Positions 17,825-26,477 of a stretch of 64,000 bases of DNA are shown one piece after another; within the stretch, counting starts at the first letter, position 1, and each line of letters opens with the position of its first letter. The stretch is from NCBI GenBank assembly GCA_016722075.1, contig JADKGW010000001.1, positions 1,612,001 through 1,676,000 on the forward strand, written 5' to 3'. Source of the DNA: Candidatus Kouleothrix ribensis (GTDB taxonomy: Bacteria; Chloroflexota; Chloroflexia; Chloroflexales; Roseiflexaceae). The position numbers and the translations under genes were made by a program. Under the pieces are notes generated by a model that was not told the origin of the DNA, made no database searches, and saw only the letters and a list, made by a program, of their open reading frames with translations.

Positions 17825-19054
17825 ATGCCATTCGGCTTCGAGATCACCGCGCGCGACCCGCACTCACGCGCGCGCGCCGGCACGCTCACCACCGCACATG
17901 GCCCGGTCGAGACGCCGGTGTTCATGCCGGTGGGCACGCGCGGCACGGTCAAGGCGCTCACGCCGGGCGAGGTGCGCGACGCCGGGGCGCAGATCATCCT
18001 GGGCAACACCTACCACCTGTACCTGCAGCCCGGCCACGAGCTGATCGCGCGGATGGGCGGCCTGCACCATTTCATGGGCTGGGATGGGCCGATCCTGACC
18101 GATAGCGGCGGCTTTCAGGTGTTTAGCCTGGTGTATGGCGGCATCGCCGACGAGGTCAAGGGCCGCCGGCCCTCGCAGCAGGCCCAGCTCAAGCCCGGTA
18201 TGGTCAAGGTCACTGAAGACGGCGTGATCTTCCGGTCGTATATCGACGGCGCGAAGCACCTGTTCACACCCGAGCGCAGCATCGAGATCCAGAAGGGCAT
18301 CGGCGCCGACATCATCCTGTGCTTCGACGAGCTGCCGCCCTTTCGGGCCGGCTATGATTATACCGCACGCTCGCTCGAGCGTACACACCGCTGGCAGGCC
18401 CGCTGCCTGGCGTTTCATCGCCAGACAAGCGGCGGGCAGGGGCTGGCGTTCGCGGCGCCGAACCCCAACCAGGCGCTGTTCGGGATCGTGCATGGCGGCG
18501 TGTACGAGCACCTGCGCCAGGCCAGCGCCGAATACCTGGCGACGCTCGGCTTCGCCGGCCTGTGCATCGGCGGGTCGCTCGGCAAAGACAAGCAGCAGAT
18601 CAACGCGGTGGTGGACATGACCGTGCCGCACATGCCCGACAGCCTGCCGCGCCACTTGCTCGGCATTGGCGATGTCGATGACCTGATCGAGGGCGTGGCG
18701 CGCGGCATCGATATGTTCGACTGCGTGAGCCCGACCCGGCTGGGGCGCCATGGTGCCGCGCTGGTGCGCGACCCGGCGCGCAAGTGGCGGCTGAATGTGC
18801 TCAACGCGGCGCTGCGCGACGACCCTGGCCCGCTCGACGCGCACTGTACGTGCCTCACCTGCCGCAGCTACTCGCGCGCCTACATCCACCACCTGTTTCG
18901 TGCGCAGGAACTCCTCGGCATTCGCCTGGTCAGCCTGCACAATGTTGCGTTTCTGTGCAGCCTGATGCGCGCGATCCGCACAAGCATCCAAGCCGGGTGC
19001 TTCGGCCAGCTGCGCCATGAGTGGCTCGGTGCAACCGGGCCTGGCGCGCCTTAG
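17825..19054 (+). CDS. tgt: tRNA-guanine transglycosylase Tgt
   Basis: Exchanges guanine-34 for preQ1 in tRNAs with GUN anticodons (queuosine pathway). Family blocks present: ILTDSGGFQVFSL (general base/substrate Asp), FGIVHGGVY, RGIDMFDCVSPTRLGRHG (nucleophile Asp and RNA-binding loop) and zinc ligands CTCLTCRSYSRAYIHHLF. At 409 residues it is 25-30 longer than typical, mostly at the C terminus. ATG 17825 gives the conserved start MPFGFEITARDP. An upstream in-frame extension runs back over the divergent gene and is rejected. The stop overlaps the convergent permease gene by 4 nt. Confidence 0.97.
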   Translation: MPFGFEITARDPHSRARAGTLTTAHGPVETPVFMPVGTRGTVKALTPGEVRDAGAQIILGNTYHLYLQPGHELIARMGGLHHFMGWDGPILTDSGGFQVFSLVYGGIADEVKGRRPSQQAQLKPGMVKVTEDGVIFRSYIDGAKHLFTPERSIEIQKGIGADIILCFDELPPFRAGYDYTARSLERTHRWQARCLAFHRQTSGGQGLAFAAPNPNQALFGIVHGGVYEHLRQASAEYLATLGFAGLCIGGSLGKDKQQINAVVDMTVPHMPDSLPRHLLGIGDVDDLIEGVARGIDMFDCVSPTRLGRHGAALVRDPARKWRLNVLNAALRDDPGPLDAHCTCLTCRSYSRAYIHHLFRAQELLGIRLVSLHNVAFLCSLMRAIRTSIQAGCFGQLRHEWLGATGPGAP

Positions 19055-20019
19055 CGCCCACGCTCGCCGCGCACATACGGCAGGCCCAGCGCAGCCGGCG
19101 CGCCCAGGCGATTGCGCACCGCCTCGCGCGAGCCGAGCACCAGGATGATGATCGTAAACGCGTACGGCAGCATTTGTAGGAAGAAACCGAGGTAGGGGTT
19201 GTAGAAGAACGGGTTGCGCAGCCCGAAAATTGCGGTTGGGCCTTGCACATCGAGGATCAAGCGCCGCAGCGCGCCGAAGGCGTAGGCGCCGAACATCGCG
19301 CGTAGCGGGTTCCACTGCGCGAAGATCACCAGGCCAACCGCGATCCAACCCTGGCCGCCGGTGGTCAGCTCGCTGAACCAGCCCGGCGACACCGCCAGGC
19401 TGATCGTGGCGCCGGCCAGCCCGGCCAGCGCGCCACCGACGAATACGTACAGGTAGCGCAGGCGATAGATATTCACGCCCATCGAGTCGGCTGCGGCCGG
19501 GTATTCGCCGATCGCGCGCAGGTTCATGCCCGGCCGGGTGTGATAGATGTAGTACCAGGCCAGCGGGCCGAGCAGGTAGCCCAGGTAGACCATCACGCTC
19601 TGGTTGCCGAAGAAGATCGGCCCGAGCGCCGGAATGGCTGCCAGGCCGGGGATCGAGACTACTGGCAGCAGCGCGCCGCCACCGGCCTTGCTCAGCCCCT
19701 CGCCCAGCACCAGGCTCAGGCCGGTGCCTACGAACGTCAGCGCCAGCCCGCTGACCACCTGGTCGGCCTGCAGGTGGATGGTGATCAGCGCGTGCAGCTG
19801 GCTGATCAGCCCGCCCACGATCATCGCCGCCAGCACGCCCAGCCAGGGGCTGCCAGACGACAGCGCGACGCTGAAGGCACTCATGGCGCCCATCAGCATC
19901 ATACCCTCGACGCCCAGGTTCAGCACACCGGCGCGCTCAGCGAAGATCTCGCCGATCGTAGCGAACAGCAGCACCGTGCCGCTGGCGACCCCCGCTTGCA
20001 AGATGATAATCGGGTCCAT
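19051..20019 (-). CDS. ABC transporter permease, BMP/nucleoside type (second permease)
   Basis: A 322-residue polytopic permease of the BPD_transp_2 family that serves nucleoside (PnrA/BmpA-dependent) and sugar importers. Signature IGEIFAERAGVLNLGVEGMM lies near the N terminus, with eight to ten hydrophobic helices. The ATG at 20019 has GAGGA 5 nt upstream. It is the last gene of a four-gene uptake operon (lipoprotein 23729-24997, ATPase, permease, this gene) but is separated from the first permease by a 788-nt gap filled with repeats. Overlapping tails with tgt (4 nt) leave no room for a conventional terminator. Confidence 0.92.
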   Translation of the reverse strand: MDPIIILQAGVASGTVLLFATIGEIFAERAGVLNLGVEGMMLMGAMSAFSVALSSGSPWLGVLAAMIVGGLISQLHALITIHLQADQVVSGLALTFVGTGLSLVLGEGLSKAGGGALLPVVSIPGLAAIPALGPIFFGNQSVMVYLGYLLGPLAWYYIYHTRPGMNLRAIGEYPAAADSMGVNIYRLRYLYVFVGGALAGLAGATISLAVSPGWFSELTTGGQGWIAVGLVIFAQWNPLRAMFGAYAFGALRRLILDVQGPTAIFGLRNPFFYNPYLGFFLQMLPYAFTIIILVLGSREAVRNRLGAPAALGLPYVRGERGR

Positions 20020-20031
20020 ACCTATCCTCGT

Positions 20032-20835
20032 GACGAGATGACAAGATGACAAGATGGCCTTCGGGGCAAACTAGGCATCGGGGCACCGCGTAACCTGACA
20101 AGATGACAAGATGACAAGATGGCCTTCGGGACAGACTAGGCATCGGGTCACCTGGTCATCGGGTCATCGGGTCATCGCGTAACCTGACAAGATGACAAGA
20201 TGACAAGATGGCCTTCGGGGCATCGGGTCACCTGGTCATCGTGTCATCGTGTCATCATGTCACTCCGTAACCTGACAAGATGACAAGATGAAAAGATGGC
20301 CTTCGGGGCAGACTAGGCATCGTGTCACCGTGTCATCGGGTCACCTGGTCACCGCGTAACCTGACAAGATGACAAGATGAAAAGATGGCCTTCGAGGCAG
20401 ACTAGGCATCGGGTCACCGCGTAACCTGACAAGATGACAAGATGACAAGATGGCCTTCGGGACAGACTAGGCATCGGGTCACCGCGTAACCTGACAAGAT
20501 GACAAGATGGCCTTCGAGGCAGACTAGGCATCGGGTCATCGGGTCATCTTGTCATCATGTCACTCCGTAACCTGACAAGATGACAAGATGACAAGATGGC
20601 CTTCGGGACAGACTAGGCATCGTGTCACCGGGTCACCGGGCATCGGGTCACCGTGTCACCGCGTCATCATGTCATCGTGTCACCGTGTCATCGTGTCATC
20701 GTGTCATCGTGTCATCGTGTCATCGTGTCATCGTGTCACCGGGTCATCGTGTCATCGTGTCATCGTGTCACCGCGTCACCTGGTCATCGGGTCACCGGGT
20801 CATCGTGTCATCGTGTCACCGCGTCACCGCGCCGC
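20032..20835. repeat. Repeat island C (eight composite units, 8-bp words, TTCG hairpins)
   Basis: About 800 bp of nested repeats lie between two permease genes. Eight copies of a composite unit share the core AAGATGGCCTTCGGGRCAG then ACTAGGCATCG. Each has a left arm of ACAAGATG words and most have a right arm of TCATCGGG/TCACCGTG words, so each unit can fold as a stem with a GGCC-TTCG-GG type loop. Seven of the units begin GTAACCTGACAAG. The right third becomes a one-sided tandem of TGTCATCG words with 8-bp period. The array supplies the stop codon of the first permease gene (20808-20810). Open frames inside it encode only Ser/His/Val-Arg repeats and are not genes. Confidence 0.95.
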
Positions 20836-21935
20836 AGACGCACCCGGTAGCGCAGCAGGAAGTCGCTGGCGATCAGGCACACCAGGATGATGCCCTGGAT
20901 CATCTTGGGAATGCCCGAGGGCTGGATCTCGCGCCCGGCCAGGATCAGCGCGCCGAACAGGATCGATACCAGGATGATCACGAACGGGTTCAGCTTGGCC
21001 AGCCAGGCCACAATGATCCCGGTGAAGCCGTAGCCTGGCGAGATCTGGCCCTGAAGCCGGTGAACCACCCCGCTGATCTCAGACATGCCCGCCAGCCCGG
21101 CCAGCGCGCCCGAGAGCATCAGCACCAGCACGGTGTGCCGCGCGATCGGTACGCCGGCATACTGCGCGGCGCGCGGGTTGTCGCCGATCAGCCGGATCTC
21201 GTAGCCCCAGCGGCTGTGGTATAAGATCAGCCATACCAGCACCGCCGCCACCAGCGCGAACACCAGCCCCAGATGCGTGGTCAGCCCGCTGAGCGAATCG
21301 ACATAATCTGCGTAGTCGGTCAGGCGCGGCAGCCATGCATTCTTGGGGAAGGTCGGGCTCATCTGGAAGCCGCCCTCGCTCCACACACCGAAGATGAAGA
21401 AGTCATTCCAGGCAATCGCGATGTAGTTGAGCATCAGCGTCGAGATGATCTCGTTGACATTGAAGCGCGCCTTGAGCAGGCCTGGGATGCCGCCCCACAG
21501 CGCGCCGGCTGCCATGCCGGCCACCAGCATCAGCAGAATCACCAGCCAGCGCGAGGTTTGTGCCGACACCAGCGGGGCCAGTACCACCGCGCTGGCGCCC
21601 CAGGCGCCCATGAAGAACTGGCCCTCGGCGCCGATGTTCCACAGCCGCATGCGGAAGGCCAGCGAGCAGGCCAGGCCGACCATAATCAGCGGAATGGCTT
21701 TGACCATTGTGTCCGAGAATACATCGATGCTGCCGAACGACGAGCGTGCGATCTGGCCATAGGCCGCCAGCGGGTCGCCGCCCACCAGCGCCAGGATGAT
21801 CGCGCCAAGTGCCAGCGCCACCACGATCGCGCCGAGCGAGGTCAGCGCCGGCAGCCAGCCCGGCACAACCTCGCGTGGGATCAGTTCAAGCCGTGGCAGC
21901 GCGCGCGGTGGCGCGGCAGGCGCGTGTGTGCTCAT
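20808..21935 (-). CDS. ABC transporter permease, BMP/nucleoside type (first permease)
   Basis: A 375-residue membrane permease, longer than its partner, with an N-terminal cytoplasmic stretch of about 40 residues. Helices include AFRMRLWNIGAEGQFFMGAW (the usual permease signature of this family), FNVNEIISTLMLNYIA and VAWLAKLNPFVIILVSILFG. ATG 21935 overlaps the stop of the ATPase gene (ATGA), so the two are translationally coupled. The last residues (RRGDAVTR) and the stop codon are encoded by the edge of repeat island C. The native C terminus may therefore have been replaced or trimmed by the repeat. Confidence 0.92.
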   Translation of the reverse strand: MSTHAPAAPPRALPRLELIPREVVPGWLPALTSLGAIVVALALGAIILALVGGDPLAAYGQIARSSFGSIDVFSDTMVKAIPLIMVGLACSLAFRMRLWNIGAEGQFFMGAWGASAVVLAPLVSAQTSRWLVILLMLVAGMAAGALWGGIPGLLKARFNVNEIISTLMLNYIAIAWNDFFIFGVWSEGGFQMSPTFPKNAWLPRLTDYADYVDSLSGLTTHLGLVFALVAAVLVWLILYHSRWGYEIRLIGDNPRAAQYAGVPIARHTVLVLMLSGALAGLAGMSEISGVVHRLQGQISPGYGFTGIIVAWLAKLNPFVIILVSILFGALILAGREIQPSGIPKMIQGIILVCLIASDFLLRYRVRLRRGDAVTR

Positions 21936-23440
21936 CGTGTTCCTGTCATCAGCAGGCCGATCCGCTCGACATTGCCGTCGCACACCTCACCGACGATCTG
22001 GCCCTCGTAGATCACCGCGATGCGGTCGCTCAGCGCCAGCAGCTCCTCGAGCTCCTCCGAGATCAGCACGATCGCCACGCCGTGCGCGCGCTGCTCGAGC
22101 AGCAGGTTGTGAACGGCCTCGACCGCGCCAACATCCAGGCCCTGGGTTGGCTGCATGGCGATCATGGCCCTGGGCTGCGTGGCGATCTCGCGCGCCAGGA
22201 TCAGCCGCTGCAGGTTGCCGCCCGAGAGCAGCCGCGCCTGCGTGTCGACCGAGGGTGCGCGAATTTCGTACAGCTGCCTGAGCCGGTCGGCAAACGCGGC
22301 CGCCTCGCCGGCATCGAGTCGCCAGCCACGGCCGATCGGCTCGGCGTGGTATTGCTTCATGATCAAATTGTCGGTCAGGCTCAGGTTGGGCGAGCTGCCG
22401 ACCCTGTTGCGATCTTCGGGCACGTGGGCCATGCCATGCTTGATCGCGCGCCGCGCCGGCTGGTTGGTCAGGTCTTCGCCATTCAGCCGCACATGCCCGG
22501 CCCTGGCGCGCCGCAGCCCGGTCACTACTTCCGATAGCTCGCGCTGGCCGTTGCCGGCCACGCCGGCCAGGCCAACGATCTCGCCGGCGCGAACCTGCAG
22601 GCTCAGCCCGCGTAGCGCTGGCAGCCCACGGTCGTTGTCGGCCTGTAGATCGTCGATCGCCAGCACCACCGGCCCAGGCGGCTGCGGCACTTTATGCACG
22701 CGGAACAGCACCTCGCGCCCGACCATCAGGCGCGCCAGCTCGGCCGTGCTGGTGTGGGCGGCCGGCACGTCGGCGGCAGTCACGCGCCCGCGCCGCAGCA
22801 CCGTCACGCGATCGGCGATGGCCATGACTTCGTTGAGCTTGTGGCTAATGAAGATAATTGATTTGCCCTGGGCGACCATACCGCGCAGTGTTTTGAACAG
22901 CTGCTCGGTCTCCTGCGGGCCAAGCACAGCGGTTGGCTCGTCGAGGATGAGCACGCCGGCGCCACGGTACAGCATCTTCAGAATCTCGACGCGCTGCTGC
23001 TCGCCAACCGAGAGCTGCCAGATCTTGGCTTTGGGGTCGACCTTCAGGCCGAACTGCTCGCCCAGTGCCGCAACCTTGCGCTCGTTTTCGGCCAGGCGCA
23101 GCCGGAAGCGCGGCTGGGTCAGGCCTAGTAGAATATTCTCGGTGACCGACTGCGAGGGAACTAGCATGAAGTGCTGGTGGATCATCCCGATGCCGGCGTC
23201 GATCGCCTGGCGCGGCGAGCTGAACTGCACCGGTGCGCCATGTACCTCGATCGTGCCTTCGTCGGCGTGGTACAGCCCGGCCAGCATATTCATCAGCGTC
23301 GATTTGCCGGCGCCGTTCTCACCCAGCAGCGCGTGGATCTCGCCACGCCGCAGCGCGAAGTCGACCTTGTCGTTGGCCAGTACGCCTGGGAAGTGCTTGG
23401 TAATACCGCGCATGCTGACGACGTTGGGCGTGTCTGTCAT
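21932..23440 (-). CDS. ABC transporter ATPase with two nucleotide-binding domains (BMP/nucleoside type)
   Basis: A 502-residue double ATPase of the RbsA/YufO type. The first domain has a full Walker A (LLGENGAGKSTLMN), signature LSVGEQQRVE and Walker B VLILDEPTAVL. The second has the degenerate Walker A usual in this family (GVAGNGQRELSEV), signature LLSGGNLQRL and a Walker B that reads AMIAMQPTQGLD. Residues after the first domain (RLMVGREVLFRV) are typical of purine-nucleoside importers. The upstream sequence has no good ribosome site because repeat island D begins 20 nt before the start. It overlaps the first permease gene by 4 nt. Confidence 0.94.
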   Translation of the reverse strand: MTDTPNVVSMRGITKHFPGVLANDKVDFALRRGEIHALLGENGAGKSTLMNMLAGLYHADEGTIEVHGAPVQFSSPRQAIDAGIGMIHQHFMLVPSQSVTENILLGLTQPRFRLRLAENERKVAALGEQFGLKVDPKAKIWQLSVGEQQRVEILKMLYRGAGVLILDEPTAVLGPQETEQLFKTLRGMVAQGKSIIFISHKLNEVMAIADRVTVLRRGRVTAADVPAAHTSTAELARLMVGREVLFRVHKVPQPPGPVVLAIDDLQADNDRGLPALRGLSLQVRAGEIVGLAGVAGNGQRELSEVVTGLRRARAGHVRLNGEDLTNQPARRAIKHGMAHVPEDRNRVGSSPNLSLTDNLIMKQYHAEPIGRGWRLDAGEAAAFADRLRQLYEIRAPSVDTQARLLSGGNLQRLILAREIATQPRAMIAMQPTQGLDVGAVEAVHNLLLEQRAHGVAIVLISEELEELLALSDRIAVIYEGQIVGEVCDGNVERIGLLMTGTR

Positions 23441-23456
23441 AATCTAGATCGCTATC

Positions 23457-23728
23457 TTGTTGAAGACCGGGAGACCGGGAGACCGGGAGACCGGGAGACC
23501 GGGAGACCGGGAGACCGGGAGACCGGGAGACCGGGAGACCGGGAGACCGGGAGACCGGGAGACCGGGAGACCGGGAGACCGGGAGACCGGGAGACCGGGA
23601 GACCGGGAGACCGGGAGACCGGGAGAAACGACTGTCTCCGTGTCTCCGTGTCTCCGTGTCTCCGTGTCTCCGTGTCTCCGTGTCTCCGTGTCTCCGTGTC
23701 TCCGTGTCTCCGTGTCTCCGTGTCTAGG
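23457..23728. repeat. Repeat island D (20 GACCGGGA words plus 11 TGTCTCCG words)
   Basis: The left arm is twenty exact 8-bp repeats of GACCGGGA (first at 23465, last at 23617). After a short spacer GAAACGAC, the right arm is eleven exact repeats of TGTCTCCG (23633-23720). The right-arm complement (GAGACACG) matches the left word (GAGACCGG) at six of eight positions, so the island could form a long imperfect hairpin. It lies inside the ABC operon and ends at the stop codon of the lipoprotein gene. Confidence 0.97.
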
Positions 23729-24997
23729 CTAGCTCGTCTTCGGCAGCTCGGCGGTGACGCCCTCGGCCCACCAGTACATGCAGTAGGTGCAGCCCGATTT
23801 CTTATCAAACTGGTCGAGGTCGGCCTGCTCGAGCTTCGCCCCGGCCGGCACGATCTCCTTGCCGGTATTATCCTTGATCGGGCCGGCGAACACGTCGAAG
23901 CGCGTGAACTCGCCCTTCTGCATCTTGGCCAGCGTGTCCTTGACCTGCTGGATCACCTCGGGCGGCAGATCGGCCACGCCCTTGGTCGGCGTCTGACCCT
24001 CCATGAAGCCATACAGGCCCAGCGCGCCGCTATCGGCGTCGAAGTAGTCGTAGCCGACCTTATAGCTGCCGTCCTGCACCGCCTTGGTGATCTTGGTATA
24101 CACCGGGCCCCAGTTCCAGTAGGGCGCGGTCAGGCAGCGCTCGACCTTACACGAGCCGGACCAGTCGTAGGTGATGCCCCACTTGTTCTTCTGCTGGGCT
24201 ACATCGGCCGAGGCCGGCGTATCGGCGCCGGTAAATACCACCTGTGCGCCGGCGTCAAACAGCGAGGCCGCGCCCTCTTTCTCTTTGACCGGGTCGTGCC
24301 AGGTGTTGATCCAGCGCACATCGAGCGTACACTCGGCGCAGGTTTTGCGCATGCCTAGCGCGAAGGCATTGCCCAGGCGCAGCTCTTCGGGGATCGGGAA
24401 GGTGGCCATATAGCCGATCTTCGGGTTGCCGTCGGCCTTGGCGCGCGCGCCGGCCAGCATACCGGCCAGGTATTTCATGCTCTCCATCGCGCCGAACAGG
24501 TTGCCGAAGTTCTTCTGGTTGGTCTTGAAGCCGCTGATGTGGATGTAGGTGATCTTGGGGAACTCCTCGGCCACGGTGGCCATCGGATCCATGAAGCCAA
24601 ACGAGGTGCCGAAGATCAGGTTGAAGCCCTTGCGCGAGAGGCTGCGGAACACCTGCTCGGAGTCGGCGCCCTCGGGCACATTCTCGACATACGCGGTATG
24701 CACATTCGGCACGTTCTTTTCGATGAACTGCAGGCCTTCGTAGTGCGCCTGCGACCAGCCACCATCGTCGTGTGGGCCGATCAGCACCATGGCAACATTG
24801 AACTTGCCGTCTTCGACGGCGGGAATCTGAAACGTGCCCTCGGTGGTGGCGCCGCCGGCCACCGGGGCCGCCGTGGCATTAGCAGCCGGCGCCGTGGTGG
24901 CGCCGCCGCCGGCCGGGGCCGCGCCGCCGCAGGCGCTCAGCAGCACCGCCAGCCCGATCAGCGCGCTCGACCAGCGCAGGAATGAGCCAGTTCGCAT
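23729..24997 (-). CDS. BMP-family substrate-binding lipoprotein
   Basis: A 422-residue basic membrane protein (PnrA-like) family binding protein. The signal peptide ends in the lipobox LLSACGG (Cys23), and an Ala/Gly/Thr-rich linker leads to the BMP domain from about residue 60. Blocks such as FNVAMVLIGPHDDGGWSQAHYEG, SEQVFRSLSRKGFNLIFGTSFG and the C-terminal PAGAKLEQADLDQFDKKSG region are family-like. Known members bind purine nucleosides or related compounds. A CTYCMYWW tail with two Cys is unusual. Strong ribosome site AAGGAG is 8 nt before ATG 24997. It is the first gene of the operon behind a 229-nt leader. Confidence 0.93.
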   Translation of the reverse strand: MRTGSFLRWSSALIGLAVLLSACGGAAPAGGGATTAPAANATAAPVAGGATTEGTFQIPAVEDGKFNVAMVLIGPHDDGGWSQAHYEGLQFIEKNVPNVHTAYVENVPEGADSEQVFRSLSRKGFNLIFGTSFGFMDPMATVAEEFPKITYIHISGFKTNQKNFGNLFGAMESMKYLAGMLAGARAKADGNPKIGYMATFPIPEELRLGNAFALGMRKTCAECTLDVRWINTWHDPVKEKEGAASLFDAGAQVVFTGADTPASADVAQQKNKWGITYDWSGSCKVERCLTAPYWNWGPVYTKITKAVQDGSYKVGYDYFDADSGALGLYGFMEGQTPTKGVADLPPEVIQQVKDTLAKMQKGEFTRFDVFAGPIKDNTGKEIVPAGAKLEQADLDQFDKKSGCTYCMYWWAEGVTAELPKTS

Positions 24998-25084
24998 GGT
25001 TGCTTCTCCTTGTGAATCGGTTGCACCCAAGAATCTATCGGTGTAGCCGCGCCAGGGCGCGCTTACCCGCACAGGCACGAGATC

Positions 25085-25121
25085 AAAAACGCGGGCATAC
25101 GACTTTCGCCGATGCCCGCGT
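25085..25121 (-). terminator. Leader terminator/attenuator ahead of the BMP operon
   Basis: On the minus-strand transcript, ACGCGGGCAT pairs perfectly with ATGCCCGCGT. An inner CGGC-GAAA-GTCG extension has a GNRA tetraloop, and TTTT follows directly. It lies between the promoter (25233-25261) and the first gene (start 24997). Transcription of the operon must therefore pass a strong intrinsic terminator, which points to conditional antitermination. Confidence 0.8.
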
Positions 25122-25226
25122 CGCTGGAATGCATGGCCAGGTGTGTTGCAAAAAAATGAGGATGACCATGATATCGAAGCAGCACTGCTCGATCAGTTCG
25201 TTCAGCATACGCGCGTTGAATTGGGC
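25122..25226 (-). promoter_or_regulatory. Possible riboswitch or other antitermination leader of BMP operon
   Basis: About 105 nt of leader RNA separate the predicted start site (near 25226) from the terminator. Visible pairings are ATCGAGCAG with CTGCTTCGAT (25191-25173 area), and CATGGTC with GGCCATG flanking a T7 run. Near the 5' end, ACGCGCGTATGC could pair with the terminator's 3' arm through CGCGT and act as antiterminator. I find no purine-aptamer core. The aptamer idea is an inference from size, position and the terminator. Confidence 0.4.
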
Positions 25227-25232
25227 GTAGGG

Positions 25233-25261
25233 AGTATACCGTAGGGTCGATCAGCTGTCAA
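25233..25261 (-). promoter_or_regulatory. Consensus promoter of the BMP ABC operon
   Basis: Minus strand: perfect TTGACA (25261-25256), 17-bp spacer, TATACT (25238-25233). The predicted start near 25226 leaves a 229-nt leader. The 24998-25337 gap is otherwise without genes. Confidence 0.85.
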
Positions 25262-25337
25262 GAATTTCGCTCTATCGCTGAAGCCGGCTTCGTGCTACCA
25301 GCCGCAGGATTCGTTGTGCGGCGGGCGGCGCGCTGTG

Positions 25338-26471
25338 CTATGGCGGCGTGCCAAGCGCGCGCTCGTAGCAGGCCAGCATGCGCGTGATCACCTTGTCCCA
25401 CGTGAACATGGCGTGGGTCCATTCGCGGCCGGCGCGGCCCATGCGCGTGCGCAGCGCCGCGTCGCTCAGCAGGGTGCGCATGCCCGCAGCCAGGGCGGCT
25501 GCGTCGCCGGGCGGCACGATCAGGCCGGTTTCGCCGTCGCGCACCACCTCGATCAGCCCGCCGGTGCGCGCCGCCACCACCGGGCGCTCACAGCTCATGG
25601 CCTCGCACGCCGCCAGGCAGAAGGTTTCGTGATCGGTGCTGGGCATCACGAACAGGTCGGCGATGGCATGCAGCTGCGGCAGCTCGGTGTGCGGCCGGTT
25701 GCCGATGAAGTGCGTGCGCCCGGCGATGCCCAGCCGCTGCGCGCGTTCGGCCAGGCTTGCGCGGTGTGGCCCGTCGCCGGCCAGCACCAGCCGCGCGCCA
25801 GGCAGCATGGCCATGGCTTCGAGCAGGTAATCGAGCCCTTTGAAGGTCACCAGCCGCCCGGCATAGAGTATCAGCGGCGCGCCGGCCGGCGCGTAGCGCG
25901 CGCGCAGCAGCGGGTCGGGCGCCAGCGGGCGGAACAGCTCGGCGTCGAAGCCGTTGTACGATACATCGATCGGGATCTTGTAGCGCGCCTCGACCATACG
26001 CGCATTGTAGCGGCTGCACGCAAACGCGCCGTCGATCGCGCGGCGGAATAGCACATCGCCGGGGAAGTAGTCGGTGCCGTGTGAGTTGTAGACCATGCGT
26101 GTGCCCCGGTAGAAGCGCACATGCGCGCCGATCGGGAAGTCGTACGGCTTGACGACGTGGATGATCTCGAAGCCGCCGGCCATCAGGTCGCCCAGCGCGC
26201 TGGCTGCCATCGACAGCCGCTCGAGCAGTTTGAGCAGGTTCAGCGATTTACGCAGCGGCGGCAGGCGGCCCCAGGTGTCGCGCGCGATGTAGGGGTAGCG
26301 CCGCACTGTCACGCCGGCCGGCTGGCGCTGCACTGCGCCGCGCCCACCAAAGATCGTCACAGTATGGCCGCGCTCGGCCAGCCGCTGCCCAACATCCCAC
26401 ACCACGCTCTCGACGCCGCCCAGCTTGACGGTGGTGGTCAGGTTGTAGAGTGCTATGTTCATGCGGTTCAT
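25338..26471 (-). CDS. Glycosyltransferase family 4 (GT-B) protein
   Basis: A 377-residue GT4-type enzyme. The N-terminal Rossmann half opens with LGGVESVVWDVGQRLAERGH (acceptor-side Gly loop), then ILYAGRLVTFKGLDYLLEAM starts the donor-binding half. The C-terminal E-x7-E element reads ETFCLAACEAMSCERPVV, followed by TGGLIEVV. It transfers a sugar from a nucleotide donor to a glycan or lipid. The start may be ATG 26471 or ATG 26462. It lies 6 nt after the large membrane glycosyltransferase-like gene, so the two are probably co-transcribed in envelope polysaccharide assembly. Donor and acceptor are unknown. Confidence 0.92.
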   Translation of the reverse strand: MNRMNIALYNLTTTVKLGGVESVVWDVGQRLAERGHTVTIFGGRGAVQRQPAGVTVRRYPYIARDTWGRLPPLRKSLNLLKLLERLSMAASALGDLMAGGFEIIHVVKPYDFPIGAHVRFYRGTRMVYNSHGTDYFPGDVLFRRAIDGAFACSRYNARMVEARYKIPIDVSYNGFDAELFRPLAPDPLLRARYAPAGAPLILYAGRLVTFKGLDYLLEAMAMLPGARLVLAGDGPHRASLAERAQRLGIAGRTHFIGNRPHTELPQLHAIADLFVMPSTDHETFCLAACEAMSCERPVVAARTGGLIEVVRDGETGLIVPPGDAAALAAGMRTLLSDAALRTRMGRAGREWTHAMFTWDKVITRMLACYERALGTPP

Positions 26472-26477
26472 ACGATG

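Noticed and set aside
20032..20835. CRISPR array
   Set aside because: Repeats are directly nested 8-bp words without unique spacers, and no cas gene is nearby.
20588..21224. Several overlapping plus-strand open frames rich in HRVIVSS words
   Set aside because: Repeat-encoded low-complexity sequence, then antisense to a permease gene; no family features.
23457..23808. Open frames coding ETGRPGDR and SPGLPVSR repeats
   Set aside because: Spurious translations of the GACCGGGA/TGTCTCCG island on either strand.
25122..25226. Canonical purine riboswitch
   Set aside because: I could not find the conserved purine-aptamer core or loop-loop elements in the leader, so only an unassigned leader is proposed.
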